The notes under the pieces are model-generated. The model was given only the letters and a program-made list of their open reading frames with translations. It had not been told where the DNA came from and ran no database searches. Below are positions 10,297 through 20,507 of a stretch of 64,000 bases of DNA, one piece after another (the first letter of the stretch is position 1; each line of letters starts with the position of its first letter). This DNA is from Chitinophagaceae bacterium (GTDB lineage Bacteria; Bacteroidota; Bacteroidia; Chitinophagales; Chitinophagaceae): assembly GCA_947476485.1 (NCBI GenBank), contig CANJQU010000011.1, positions 1 through 64,000 of the forward strand. Reading direction: 5' to 3'. Both the position numbers and the translations under genes were made by a program.

Positions 10297-11175
10297 ATGA
10301 AAAAACCCTTGATGATCATTGCCGCAATTTTATTTTTCTCCCAGGCGCAAGCTCAACTTCTAAATCCCGGATTTGAATCGATTGACTCCCCGGGAAAGGC
10401 AGCAAACTGGCTGCCAATATACCTGATCGCAATACCCGTTGATTCAACGTGCTTAGCATTTGGCTTTGACAGTTTGTCATTTGCTACCACCGAGGCGCAC
10501 ACTGGCAGCTATGCTTTTGAGATGCGGGTGGCAGGCTATTGCACTGACCGGTATGGCGGAAATGCGAAAATGGTGCAGTACAACTTTGATACATTCGCCG
10601 ACCAGCGCATACATTTTACAGAGCGGGTCTATGCATTTACTTTTTTCTACCAGTTATTTCCAGAGATGGGAGATGAGGGTGCGGTACAGATCACGCTTGA
10701 AGACGAAGACGGTCTCACTGTTGCCAATGCCGACGCAACATTCGGCGGCGCGACAACCGGCTGGACCCTTGCGACAGTTCCACTCACTTATTACAGCGCG
10801 GATACCCCTTCATACCTTACTCTGAAATTTTTGCTGCATACCGACTCTGTTTTACATTATGGCACCCGCTTCCTAGTTGATGATATCGGCCACGCAGGCC
10901 CCACCGAAATAGCCACTGCCCCTATATCCTATCATTACCTCAAATGCTTCCCGGTGCCTGCAGACGACCGGTTGTATATAGAAATGCCGGGAAAGCAAAA
11001 CGCAAAGGATGTATCGCTGACTATAACGGACGCACTTGGAAGAACGCTTAAAAGAGAGTCGGTGACAATACATAGAGACCGGCTGGAGCTGGATGTGTCG
11101 GACCTGGCGAAGGGAATGTACTTTGTTGAGGTGACGGGAGGTGGGAACACGATGAAAGGTAAATTTTTGAAGTAA
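10297..11175 (+). CDS. secreted protein with T9SS C-terminal sorting domain
   Basis: Signal peptide MKKPLMIIAAILFFSQAQAQ; C-terminus LDVSDLAKGMYFVEVTGGGNTMKGKFLK. Confidence 0.85.
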   Translation: MKKPLMIIAAILFFSQAQAQLLNPGFESIDSPGKAANWLPIYLIAIPVDSTCLAFGFDSLSFATTEAHTGSYAFEMRVAGYCTDRYGGNAKMVQYNFDTFADQRIHFTERVYAFTFFYQLFPEMGDEGAVQITLEDEDGLTVANADATFGGATTGWTLATVPLTYYSADTPSYLTLKFLLHTDSVLHYGTRFLVDDIGHAGPTEIATAPISYHYLKCFPVPADDRLYIEMPGKQNAKDVSLTITDALGRTLKRESVTIHRDRLELDVSDLAKGMYFVEVTGGGNTMKGKFLK

Positions 11176-11226
11176 GGCAAGTAGTTTGTTGCGGCGGGGC
11201 TTGCCTACGGGTGAGCCCTTGTTGCA

Positions 11227-12948
11227 TTGAGGAAGATGAAGATAAGTTCTAAGGGAAGTACTAAATTTACTGTTACCGGTTATCGGAAAACAGGCATCAC
11301 AGTTATGATCTTACGTCTTTTAAAGAAAACCTGTTTTTTATTATTAGTGATATTGCCTGTGAGCAGAGCTTGTATTGCCGGCAAAGCACAGCCATTTTTA
11401 GAAAAGGGCTGGGCGGCATTAGTGCTTGACAATGATACGGCTGCACTGCAATACTTCGGGCAGGCATATATAGAGGCAGAAACGGAGCATGATACCGCAG
11501 ACAAGGCGCAGGCATTGCTGTATATGGGCATCTGCTACTATAGCGTAAGTTATAGCAAGGGTCTTGATTATTGTTTCCGGGCTATGAATGAATACAAAAA
11601 GCTGGAACGGCAATACCCTGCCCGTGCATTGGAAGGGAGGTCACGGTGCCTGCAACTGGTAAGCACCATCAAGAGCAGGCAGGGACAATACCGGGAGGCA
11701 ATAACTTTGAGCAAAGAGGCATTACCGGGTTTCAGGGAAGATAAGGATACTGCCGGCTATAGGGGTATGATCTATAACAGCCTGGGCGTGGCTTATGCCA
11801 GCCTGCAAATGCCTGATTCTTCAGCCTTTTTCCACCGGCTGGCTTTAGCAGAGCACCTGCGTAATAACAACCTCACTTATCTACCGGGTGCATATATACA
11901 GGTGGCCAACCTGGAGACAGGGTTCAAGAAGGCCAAAGAAAGCCTGGATATGTATGCCCGGGCAAAACGGCTAGCGGACAGTACCGGTAACAGACAGGCG
12001 CAGGTATGGGCGTTATTGGGACTTGGTGAGTGGTCGGTTGCTTTTCGTAACGATCACCGCGCGGCAGAAGGGTATTATTTACAGGCAGCCAGTATAGCAT
12101 CAACACTAACAGATAAGGCATTCAGCCTTAAAGCCATCAGCCATCTGCTGGCTTTATATAAAGAGACCGGCAACTACCAGCAGGCCATGATCTACCAGGA
12201 GAAGCTGGTACAAACCCGTGACAGTATTTATTCGTGGGACAAGCAGAAGGAGGTAAAGGCGATGGAGATCCGGTTTGACGTGGCGGAAAAAGACCGCGCG
12301 CTCACATTGCTGCAAAAGGAAAAAGAGATCACGGTACTCACCAATTCGCTACTGTGGGGTGGCATTGGTACTTTGCTCATACTCTCCGGCGCGATAGTGT
12401 ATGGTCAGCGGCGAATAAACCGGCGCGATAAATTACTGCTGAAAACAAAGGAAGCGCTGATAAAAGCCACCGAAGAACAAAGGCAGCTTATTGAAGAACA
12501 GAAGATCTACAAGGAGCAGCAAATGCAGCAGGAGCTGGAATTTAAAGAGAGCCAGCTAAGCGCTATGACGCTGCAGATGTTGCAGAAAAGCGAATTACTG
12601 CTGGAACTCAAAGAGCGGCTGGACGAAGACAAGTCATTTGGTAAGGACCATAAACTGGAGAAGATAATCAGCAAGGGTTTGAACCAGGATAAGGAATGGT
12701 CTGATTTCAATATTTACTTTGAAAGCATCAATAAACACTTTTATGACCGGCTGAAACAGGCATATCCAACGATCAGTCCGAATGATCTTAAAATATGCGC
12801 GCTCATAAAACTTCAACTGTCAATTAAAGAAATGGCAGCAATTCTTAACATTTCGCCAGATAGCGTAAAGACTGCCAGGTACAGGCTCCGCAAAAAATTG
12901 GATCTTAACACGGAAGATAACCTGACAAGCTTTATATTAGGGCTTTAA
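11227..12948 (+). CDS. TPR-repeat sensor/transcriptional regulator with LuxR-like C-terminal HTH
   Basis: TPR region, one TM (WGGIGTLLILSGAIVYG), coiled coil, DLKICALIKLQLSIKEMAAILNISPDSVKTARYRLRKKL; real start possibly 11305. Confidence 0.85.
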   Translation: MRKMKISSKGSTKFTVTGYRKTGITVMILRLLKKTCFLLLVILPVSRACIAGKAQPFLEKGWAALVLDNDTAALQYFGQAYIEAETEHDTADKAQALLYMGICYYSVSYSKGLDYCFRAMNEYKKLERQYPARALEGRSRCLQLVSTIKSRQGQYREAITLSKEALPGFREDKDTAGYRGMIYNSLGVAYASLQMPDSSAFFHRLALAEHLRNNNLTYLPGAYIQVANLETGFKKAKESLDMYARAKRLADSTGNRQAQVWALLGLGEWSVAFRNDHRAAEGYYLQAASIASTLTDKAFSLKAISHLLALYKETGNYQQAMIYQEKLVQTRDSIYSWDKQKEVKAMEIRFDVAEKDRALTLLQKEKEITVLTNSLLWGGIGTLLILSGAIVYGQRRINRRDKLLLKTKEALIKATEEQRQLIEEQKIYKEQQMQQELEFKESQLSAMTLQMLQKSELLLELKERLDEDKSFGKDHKLEKIISKGLNQDKEWSDFNIYFESINKHFYDRLKQAYPTISPNDLKICALIKLQLSIKEMAAILNISPDSVKTARYRLRKKLDLNTEDNLTSFILGL

Positions 12949-12981
12949 TTTACTTTTGCTGCTTTAATTTAAAACCTCAGG

Positions 12982-13407
12982 ATGCGATATTTGTTCATCA
13001 TAGTTTGCCTGTTTCTGGTCGGAAATGCGCGGGCGCAAACTGCGCAATCCAAAGCAAAAGGCACTGCGGCCGCGCCGCCACAAACCAATATTGCAGGGGT
13101 ATACGAACATCCCGAAAAACCTGCATACTTCGGGCCAGGCCGCGACAGCCTTGACCGGTTTATCAAACAGCACATTCATGTGAAACATGCCGGCGGTAGT
13201 GGCACAGCAAATGCGATCGTTGTTTTCATAGTTGAAAAGGACGGACATGTGGGCGCGGCAGAAATACTGCGCACCAGCAATGACAGTGACCTGGATGCCG
13301 AAGCGGTGAATATAGCAAAGAAAATGCCGGCATGGATACCAGCCAAAGATCATGGCGAAGTAGTACGCTCGTCAAATATGCTGGCAATTTCTTTTATGGT
13401 GAAGTAG
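12982..13407 (+). CDS. TonB C-terminal-domain-like periplasmic protein
   Basis: Signal peptide; VVFIVEKDGHVGAAEILRTSNDSDLDAEAVNIAKKMPAWIPAK. Confidence 0.75.
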   Translation: MRYLFIIVCLFLVGNARAQTAQSKAKGTAAAPPQTNIAGVYEHPEKPAYFGPGRDSLDRFIKQHIHVKHAGGSGTANAIVVFIVEKDGHVGAAEILRTSNDSDLDAEAVNIAKKMPAWIPAKDHGEVVRSSNMLAISFMVK

Positions 13408-13411
13408 ATGT

Positions 13412-14050
13412 CTATTGCACAGCCTCTGACAGTATTGTCTCCAGCTCACTGATGATCATAGCTGTTGCGCCCCAGATGATGGTGCCATCATCGAGCTTAT
13501 ATGCATTTACATTTCTGATCACATCGGGCATAACAGGTGATCTCACATCGGTAATTGTTTTCCGCGCTGGGTGAAGCAGTTTATCTACCGGTACTTCGAT
13601 GGTATACGACACCTCGTTAAGACTAAGATTATATTGCGGTCTTTGAGCAGAATACCCAACGAACGGATATACATTGAAATTACTGACCGGAATGTAAAGT
13701 GGGGTGAGGGCGCCGAGAATATCTACGTCTGACGAAACTATGCCTACTTCTTCCTGCGCCTCTCTGAGTGCAGTTGCCTTAAAATCTGCATCAGTGGTCT
13801 CGTAGCTACCACCCGGGAAACTCACCTGGCCGCTGTGCGCGGTATTGTCTTCCCTTCTTTTCATGAGCAGCATGTGCAGCTCATTATTTACAGGGAAAAG
13901 TAAGCATAACACTGCACTGGGCCTGGCATTTTCGGGCACCTTTATGGGATGCGCCAGTACACGTCCGATCATCCGCTCCTGCCCGCTGCGGCCAGGGAGG
14001 GGTTGCTGCAGGCGCTGTCTAAGCCATTCTATTGTTCCGTTATTATCCAA
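13412..14050 (-). CDS. NUDIX hydrolase (CoA pyrophosphatase-like)
   Basis: Nudix box SFPGGSYETTDADFKATALREAQEEVGI. Confidence 0.92.
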   Translation of the reverse strand: MDNNGTIEWLRQRLQQPLPGRSGQERMIGRVLAHPIKVPENARPSAVLCLLFPVNNELHMLLMKRREDNTAHSGQVSFPGGSYETTDADFKATALREAQEEVGIVSSDVDILGALTPLYIPVSNFNVYPFVGYSAQRPQYNLSLNEVSYTIEVPVDKLLHPARKTITDVRSPVMPDVIRNVNAYKLDDGTIIWGATAMIISELETILSEAVQ

Positions 14051-14055
14051 CTGCT

Positions 14056-14277
14056 CTATTGCTCTTTGATCTCAATACTAAGCGCTCCCGAGGGGCACTT
14101 TTTTACCTGCTCTGCTATGCGGTCTGCCTCGGCGCCATCCATGTTTATCCATGGGGTTGTTTTTGGGTTAAACACCTCGTGCAGTCCTTTCCAGCAAATG
14201 CAGGAGTGCTGGCAGAGGGCAGATCTCCAGACCACTGTCAGGTTGCCCTTGGTATAGTGTTTTGTGACTGCATCCAT
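14056..14277 (-). CDS. YjdI-like (4Fe-4S) mono-cluster domain protein
   Basis: YTKGNLTVVWRSALCQHSCICWKGLHEVFNP...CPSGALSIEI; start moved to MDAVTK. Confidence 0.8.
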   Translation of the reverse strand: MDAVTKHYTKGNLTVVWRSALCQHSCICWKGLHEVFNPKTTPWINMDGAEADRIAEQVKKCPSGALSIEIKEQ

Positions 14278-14300
14278 AACCAATGTTTTTATAAAAATAA

Positions 14301-14362
14301 GGAAAGCCGGGGATTTAACCACAAAGCGCGAAGGCGCAAAGTTTCTTTATCCCCGGCTTTCC
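14301..14362. repeat. perfect 14-bp inverted repeat flanking a CACAAAGCGCGAAGGCGCAAAG spacer
   Basis: GGAAAGCCGGGGAT ... ATCCCCGGCTTTCC. Confidence 0.85.
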
Positions 14363-14368
14363 GTACTA

Positions 14369-15085
14369 TCAGACCATCGGTACTTCGAATATCAGTATAT
14401 CGCTTGTTGCATCGGCCTTTATTTCGAAGCTGTCTGCTTCGCTGATACCCAGGGCGTCTCTTTTGTTGAGTGCCTGATCACCAACATTCACCTTGCCATC
14501 GATGAGGAATATGTATGCGCCATTATTCTTGTTGCGGAATGAGTGTGTAATGCTCTTGCCTGCATCCAGCGTGGTGCGGTATATCCAGGCATCCTGGTGT
14601 ATTTTCATTCCTTCATCGTCGTTATCCATGGGTGATACGATGGTCTGGAGTTTGTTCACACGGTCTTCCGGCAGAAACATTTTCTGGTCGTAGCGTGGCG
14701 TTACATTCTCCTTGTTGGGGAATATCCATGTCTGCAACAGATTGGTTTTATTGGTAGGGTCGGGGTTGTACTCGCTGTGGGTTACACCGCTGCCGGCGCT
14801 CATTACCTGTACTTCGTTGGGCACTATCTGCTGTGTGTGGCCCATGCTGTCTTTATGTTCCAGCTTACCGTCCAGCACTATGGTGATGATCTCCATATTG
14901 TCGTGCGGGTGCCTGCCGAAGCCCATGCCTGCGTCTATGATGTCATCGTTGAGTACACGCAATTCACCAAAATGTACTTTATTGGGATCGTACCAGTTGG
15001 CGAAACTGAATGAATGATGTGCATCGAGCCAGCCGTGCTTGGCGTGGCCTCTTTTATCTGCGGCGTGGAAAATTGTCTTTGCCAT
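14369..15085 (-). CDS. pirin family protein
   Basis: HGWLDAHHSFSFANWYDPNKVHFGELRVLNDDIIDAGMGFGRHPHDNMEIIT. Confidence 0.95.
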   Translation of the reverse strand: MAKTIFHAADKRGHAKHGWLDAHHSFSFANWYDPNKVHFGELRVLNDDIIDAGMGFGRHPHDNMEIITIVLDGKLEHKDSMGHTQQIVPNEVQVMSAGSGVTHSEYNPDPTNKTNLLQTWIFPNKENVTPRYDQKMFLPEDRVNKLQTIVSPMDNDDEGMKIHQDAWIYRTTLDAGKSITHSFRNKNNGAYIFLIDGKVNVGDQALNKRDALGISEADSFEIKADATSDILIFEVPMV

Positions 15086-15456
15086 AAATTTAATCCTTTT
15101 TTAAAAATGGATGTACATACATATATGCAAAACGAGTGCCTGTTTATTTTGTATGACAAAGTTGCAGGTTTTTGACGATTTTACAAGCCAATACTTCCTG
15201 ATTTCAATTACAAATGCGGTGCATTCGCAATTGGAAACATGCGGTAAAAATGGCGAAATAGTGCTATTTGCCTTTTTGATAAACTGCTTCCATATTCCGG
15301 CAGTAAGTATACCGGGAGTTAAAAATAATGGGTTTTTCCGAACAGATGCCGGAAAAAAATGGTTTGCAGATAATGAAATACCGTATCCGAAAATGTAAAC
15401 CAATACCCTTTCATTAGCACCGGGCAATTTCCCCGGAATTATATTTAAATTGGCAG

Positions 15457-16473
15457 ATGGAAACTAATTCGCAAATAGTAATCTATCAGACTGAAAACGG
15501 CCAGACAAAATTAGATGTTCGCTTAGAAAATGAAACTGTCTGGCTTACCCAAAAGTTAATGGCAGAATTGTTTCAGACAACACCTCAAAATATAACCATT
15601 CATCTGAAAAACATTTTTGATGAGGGGGAATTGATCGAATCCGCAACTTGTAAGGATTTCTTACAAGTTCGTAAAGAAGGTGAAAGAACTGTAGAGCGCA
15701 ATCAAAAATATTACAATCTTGATGCCATTATTTCTGTTGGTTATAGGATAAAATCAAACATTGCTACCCGGTTTCGGCAATGGGCTACACAGCATATAAA
15801 AGAGTACATCGTAAAGGGGTTTTTGATGGACGATGAACGCCTGAAAAACCCTCATCAGCAATTTGATTATTTCGAAGAGCTGATGAGGCGTATTCAGGAT
15901 ATCAGAACTTCTGAAAGGAGGTTTTACCAGAAGATAACCGATATCTACGCCACCAGTGCTGACTATGACCCAACCCTTGAAACCAGTATCCTGTTTTTTC
16001 AAACCGTTCAGAATAAAATGCACTGGGCTATTACCGGGAAAACAGCAGCCGAGATAGTATCAGAAAGAGCCGATAGCGGGAAACCTAATATGGGCTTGAC
16101 CTCATGGAGAGGAGTAAAACCAGGAAAACAAGATGTGACGATAGCTAAAAATTATTTGAACGAAGAAGAACTATTGGCGCTGAATAATTTAACGGAGCAA
16201 TATCTTGTATTTGCGGAAGGGCAAGCTATGCGGAGAATACCAATGTATATGAAAGACTGGATAGAAAAGCTGCATGGTTTCCTTTCCTTAAATGACAGGG
16301 AAATATTAAAACATGCCGGTAAAGTATCTCATCAGTTAGCAATAGAAAAAGCAGAGAAAGAATATGAAAAATACCATAAAACCCAGGTAAATGCTTACGA
16401 AAGTGATTTTGATATGGAAGTGAAAAAAATAAAAGCTGTAAAGCCAACGCCCGGTAAGAAGGGCAAAAAATAA
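15457..16473 (+). CDS. RhuM family (virulence RhuM-like) protein
   Basis: VWLTQKLMAELFQTTPQNITIHLKNIFDEGEL...YNLDAIISVGYRIKSNIATRFRQWATQHIKEYIVKGFLMDDERLKNP. Confidence 0.9.
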   Translation: METNSQIVIYQTENGQTKLDVRLENETVWLTQKLMAELFQTTPQNITIHLKNIFDEGELIESATCKDFLQVRKEGERTVERNQKYYNLDAIISVGYRIKSNIATRFRQWATQHIKEYIVKGFLMDDERLKNPHQQFDYFEELMRRIQDIRTSERRFYQKITDIYATSADYDPTLETSILFFQTVQNKMHWAITGKTAAEIVSERADSGKPNMGLTSWRGVKPGKQDVTIAKNYLNEEELLALNNLTEQYLVFAEGQAMRRIPMYMKDWIEKLHGFLSLNDREILKHAGKVSHQLAIEKAEKEYEKYHKTQVNAYESDFDMEVKKIKAVKPTPGKKGKK

Positions 16474-16543
16474 TTAAAAAGGAACTCTATGAAAAAAATA
16501 CGGTGACTATTTTGCTTCTTACTTTTAACCTTTACCTTTAAAC

Positions 16544-17713
16544 ATGGCTCAAAACATACTGGTTATAGACGATGAAAAAGCGATCCGCAAAGCGCTGATT
16601 GAGATATTGACCTTTGAGGGGTTTGTGGTGGATGAGGCAACCGACGGGGAAGAAGGCATAAAGAAAATAAAGGAGAACAGCTACGACTGTATCCTTTGCG
16701 ATATAAAAATGCCTAAAAAGGACGGCCTGGAGGTATTGCAACTGGCCCGCGAAGAACGGCCGGATACGCCATTCATTGTGATCTCAGGGCACGGTAATAT
16801 AGAAACAGCCGTAGATGCCGTGAGAAAGGGTGCATATGATTACATCTCTAAACCACCTGATCTGAACCGCTTGCTAATAACAGTGCGCAATGCAATGGAT
16901 AAAAAGAGCCTTGTCTCAGAGACAAGACAACTGCGCAAGCGGATATCGCGCGGTAATGAAATGATCGGTGAGAGTGAGGGGATGATCCGCATACAGGAAA
17001 CCATTAAGAAAGTAGCGCCAACCGATGCCCGCGTGCTGGTAACCGGGGAGAACGGTGTGGGTAAGGAACTGGTAGCCCGTAGAATACATGAACTCAGCAA
17101 CCGTGCAAACGGGCCTCTGATAGAGGTGAACTGTGCTGCGATACCATCTGAACTTATAGAAAGTGAATTGTTTGGCCACGAGAAGGGCTCGTTCACTTCT
17201 GCTATCAAGCAGCGGCTGGGTAAGTTTGAACAGGCTAATGGCGGCACCCTCTTCCTGGATGAGATAGGCGATATGAGCCATGATGCACAGGCAAAGATGC
17301 TGCGTGCGCTACAGGAGGGCAAAATAACCCGCGTAGGTGGTGAGAAAGAGATAAAGGTAGATGTGCGAGTAATAGCCGCTACCAACAAAAACCTGATGGA
17401 AGAAGTAGAGGCCAAAAAATTCAGGATGGATCTCTACCACCGTTTAAGTGTGATACTCATACAGGTGCCCTCGCTGAATGCACGTAGAGATGACATACCT
17501 GCTTTGATCACCCACTTCATGAAGGAGATAAGTGAAGACTACAAGCAACCGTTAAAAGAGTTAGAGCCTGCGGCAATCGCTGCCCTGCAGGCCTTCAACT
17601 GGACAGGTAATATCCGGGAGCTACGCAATGTGGTGGAACGGCTTATTATCCTTTCTGACAAGAAGATAACGAAGAAGGATGTGGAGACGTATATAGTCAC
17701 CCCCGGCCGCTAA
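16544..17713 (+). CDS. sigma-54-dependent response regulator (NtrC family)
   Basis: Receiver domain; GENGVGKELVARRIHELS; ESELFGHEKGSFTSA; GGTLFLDEIGD. Confidence 0.95.
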   Translation: MAQNILVIDDEKAIRKALIEILTFEGFVVDEATDGEEGIKKIKENSYDCILCDIKMPKKDGLEVLQLAREERPDTPFIVISGHGNIETAVDAVRKGAYDYISKPPDLNRLLITVRNAMDKKSLVSETRQLRKRISRGNEMIGESEGMIRIQETIKKVAPTDARVLVTGENGVGKELVARRIHELSNRANGPLIEVNCAAIPSELIESELFGHEKGSFTSAIKQRLGKFEQANGGTLFLDEIGDMSHDAQAKMLRALQEGKITRVGGEKEIKVDVRVIAATNKNLMEEVEAKKFRMDLYHRLSVILIQVPSLNARRDDIPALITHFMKEISEDYKQPLKELEPAAIAALQAFNWTGNIRELRNVVERLIILSDKKITKKDVETYIVTPGR

Positions 17714-17722
17714 AGGGGGAGT
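17699..17722 (+). repeat. CCCCC-type stop-codon repeat
   Basis: ACCCCCGGCCGCTAAAGGGGGAG; TAA at 17711-17713 lies inside the repeat. Confidence 0.75.
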
Positions 17723-17779
17723 GCTTTATCCGGATATTTCAGCTACGAATAAATCGCTATGCTCATTTTTATAGAGCAT

Positions 17780-17817
17780 AAGTATAAAGGCCCGCGGTTG
17801 CGCGGGCCTTTATACTT
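17780..17817. terminator. bidirectional terminator-like hairpin
   Basis: Perfect 17-bp stem AAGTATAAAGGCCCGCG GTTG CGCGGGCCTTTATACTT. Confidence 0.75.
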
Positions 17818-17863
17818 ATTGAGAACTCTGATCTCTGGATAATGATCGAAGGTTGAAGTTGCA

Positions 17864-17899
17864 TCCCCCAGTTAAGCCCCTTTAGGGGTTTGGGGTTTA
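17864..17899 (-). repeat. CCCCC-type stop-codon repeat
   Basis: Minus strand TAAACCCCAAACCCCTAAAGGGGCTTAACTGGGGG. Confidence 0.75.
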
Positions 17900-19051
17900 C
17901 CCTATCGCATGCTTCAGATCGTCTATAAGATCATCTACATCTTCGATGCCAACGCTCAGGCGAATCAGCGAGTCAACTAAACCATTCTTCAATCTTTCTT
18001 CGCGTGGAATAGAGGCATGTGTCATTGTTGCCGGATGGCCTATGAGTGACTCTACGCCGCCAAGTGATTCTGCAAGTGCAAATAGTTTTGTCGACTTCAG
18101 CACTTTTACGGCTTCTTCAATGCTGTCATTCTTCAGCGTGAAGGAGATCATACCGCCAAAACCGCGCATCTGCTTTTTAGCAATATCGTGGTTGGGATGG
18201 TCTTCAAAACCTACCCAAAGCACTTTGCCAACTTTCTTGTGTGCGCGCAGGTAGCGTGCTATTGCTTCGCCATTCTCGCAGTGACGCTGCATGCGCACAT
18301 GTAGTGTCTTTATGCCACGCAATACGAGCCAGCAATCATGCGGCCCGGGAACTGCGCCGCAACTGTTCTGTATGAAGCGCAAACGCTCTTCCATACCTGC
18401 GTCATTCATTACAAGTGCACCATGCACCACGTCGCTATGGCCGCCCAGGTATTTGGTGGCGGAGTGCAGCACTATTGTTGCACCCAGGTCCATAGGGTTC
18501 TGTAAATAAGGAGAGGCGAACGTATTGTCGCACACCAGTATGAGGTTGTGTTTCTTAGCAATTACAGCACAAGCCTCAATATCTATAACGTTAAGCAGCG
18601 GATTGGTAGGTGTCTCTATCCAAATCATTTTGGTATTGGCATTGAGATACTTGTTTATGTCCTGCGCATTCTGCATGCCAATGAAATGAAACTTGACACC
18701 ATAGGCGGCAAATACTTTGGTCATAATGCGGTAGGTGCCGCCATAGAGGTCGTTAGATACAATGACTTCATCGCCTGGTTTCAGCAACTTTATCACAGCA
18801 TCTGTAGCGGCCATGCCACTGCCAAAGCAAAGGCCATATTTTGCATTCTCAATTGCCGCGAGTGAGGCCTGCAAGGCATCCCGGGTAGGATTTTGTGTGC
18901 GGGCATATTCATATCCCTTATGATCGCCCGGACCAGCCTGCACATACGTTGAGGTCTGGTATATAGGTGTCATGATAGCGCCGGTTGTAGGATCAGGGCT
19001 TACACCCGCATGTATCATTTTTGTATTCAGCTTGTAGTTTTTGTGTGCCAT
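17897..19051 (-). CDS. cystathionine gamma-synthase / gamma-lyase-like PLP enzyme
   Basis: IYQTSTYVQAGPGDHKGYEYARTQNPTRDALQ; HSATKYLGGHSDV; SLGGVESLIGHPATMTHASI. Confidence 0.93.
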   Translation of the reverse strand: MAHKNYKLNTKMIHAGVSPDPTTGAIMTPIYQTSTYVQAGPGDHKGYEYARTQNPTRDALQASLAAIENAKYGLCFGSGMAATDAVIKLLKPGDEVIVSNDLYGGTYRIMTKVFAAYGVKFHFIGMQNAQDINKYLNANTKMIWIETPTNPLLNVIDIEACAVIAKKHNLILVCDNTFASPYLQNPMDLGATIVLHSATKYLGGHSDVVHGALVMNDAGMEERLRFIQNSCGAVPGPHDCWLVLRGIKTLHVRMQRHCENGEAIARYLRAHKKVGKVLWVGFEDHPNHDIAKKQMRGFGGMISFTLKNDSIEEAVKVLKSTKLFALAESLGGVESLIGHPATMTHASIPREERLKNGLVDSLIRLSVGIEDVDDLIDDLKHAIG

Positions 19052-19061
19052 GAAATTATAT

Positions 19062-19388
19062 TTATGGTAAATGTTTAATAACGTTTTGCAGATCGGTTTC
19101 ATCAATATCTCCCTGTTCGGATTTGTCGTATATCGAGACAAGAAAGACAGTTTCGGCATCAATAACAACATATGTAATTATCCGTGCTCCCCCCGATTTA
19201 CCCCTTCCCTTTGAGGCAATTCCAATTCTTATTTTATAACAGTTCTTTCCTAATGGAATACCTGATGTCGGATCCAGCTGAAGCCGTTTTTCAAGTTCGC
19301 CGACCTCCTTTTTTAAAGAAGGGTATTTTTTGACGAGTGGCTTTAATTCCCTGGCAAAGTTTGGTGTGGCTTCTACATTAAAGTTCAT
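19062..19388 (-). CDS. RelE/ParE-like toxin
   Basis: NFARELKPLVKKYPSLKKEVGELEKRL...KIRIGIASKGRGKSGGARIITYVV; overlaps upstream antitoxin ORF. Confidence 0.75.
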   Translation of the reverse strand: MNFNVEATPNFARELKPLVKKYPSLKKEVGELEKRLQLDPTSGIPLGKNCYKIRIGIASKGRGKSGGARIITYVVIDAETVFLVSIYDKSEQGDIDETDLQNVIKHLP

Positions 19389-19602
19389 TAAGAAGGTCTT
19401 TTAAGGGAACGGACTTTAATTTACCCTTCTTAATTTGTTCTACTTCGTCAAGGCCTGTTTTGATACTTTTTATTAATGCATCTTTCTTCTTTTTGTTTTT
19501 TTCTTCTTTCTCGCTGATGATCTTGACAAAATCCATACTGTCTACAAGCTCTTTAAAAAACTTGTACTTATTATCTTTAATATTGATCGTTAGCTGTTTC
19601 AT
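19378..19602 (-). CDS. putative antitoxin paired with RelE-like toxin
   Basis: 74 aa, lysine-rich, overlapping the start of the toxin gene. Confidence 0.65.
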   Translation of the reverse strand: MKQLTINIKDNKYKFFKELVDSMDFVKIISEKEEKNKKKKDALIKSIKTGLDEVEQIKKGKLKSVPLKDLLNEL

Positions 19603-19649
19603 AGAAAAGCTCTAAATGTCAATCGCAAAATTAAGAAATTTGGACAAGC

Positions 19650-20150
19650 CTACCACACATACTCTTTCTCTACTACCTTCTTCAGCCGGTCTACCAATGT
19701 GAGTGTGGCCGGGCAATGGATCAGGTTGTTGGTAAAAGTATCGTTGTAAAGATCGAATGGTTTTTTGTTGTGGTGCGGGAACTCAGCGCAGTCTGCCGGA
19801 CGTACCTCGTAAATAGAGCAGATATTGCCATTGAGGAACTGGCATGGCTGCGTAGTGTTGATCCAGTCGCCTGAGCCATCCTCTTTTACCAGCCATTTAT
19901 CCATGAACTCTTTAGGCTTCATCTCCAGGTGGGCGGAGATTCGCTTCACATCGGCCTTGGTAAAAGTAGGCGTCATGGTCTTGCAGCAGTTGGCGCATTC
20001 CATGCAGTTTACATCTTTCCATACCGTAGCGTCTACCTTTGCTACCAGCGCAGGCATATCATCCGGTACTATATCATCAAGTTTAGCGAGAAAGGCAGTA
20101 AGAGACTTTTTCTTACGTACGGCAGTAATTCTGAATTTTTTCAAGTCCAT
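19650..20150 (-). CDS. YkgJ family cysteine-cluster protein
   Basis: NCMECANCCKTMTPTFTKADVKRIS...CQFLNGNICSIYEVRPADCAEFPH. Confidence 0.9.
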   Translation of the reverse strand: MDLKKFRITAVRKKKSLTAFLAKLDDIVPDDMPALVAKVDATVWKDVNCMECANCCKTMTPTFTKADVKRISAHLEMKPKEFMDKWLVKEDGSGDWINTTQPCQFLNGNICSIYEVRPADCAEFPHHNKKPFDLYNDTFTNNLIHCPATLTLVDRLKKVVEKEYVW

Positions 20151-20245
20151 GGATTGTAAATATAAATGATTTTAGCGGACCGTATTAATCGGTATTTATC
20201 ATTTTTTGAGCTTGGTCCCAGATAATCAGCTATTCAGGATGCTGC

Positions 20246-20440
20246 TTACAATATTCCTTTGTTTCCCTTGATCTCGTCAATTTGCGATTCGGGAAATGAA
20301 CTGTTTTTCTCGTCAAATAACTCATCCAGTTCTTTCATGAAATCCTCATGAGTAGTAAACTCGCCATTGTCTATCCTCGCCATGGCCGCGTCAATTTCTT
20401 TATTATATAGCTCCATTTCCGATGAAGTCATGGTTTTCAA
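20246..20440 (-). CDS. small hypothetical protein (antitoxin-like)
   Basis: 64 aa ORF, acidic. Confidence 0.4.
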   Translation of the reverse strand: MKTMTSSEMELYNKEIDAAMARIDNGEFTTHEDFMKELDELFDEKNSSFPESQIDEIKGNKGIL

Positions 20441-20507
20441 TTTTGGTCAAAATTCGTCCAAAAAAAGTTAATCGGAAACCCGCAGCCCGAAAATATATTC
20501 TCAGTCA

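Noticed and set aside
15111-15398. Overlapping small ORFs on both strands between the pirin and RhuM genes
   Set aside because: Neither strand shows a recognisable domain or clear start signals; too weak to call.
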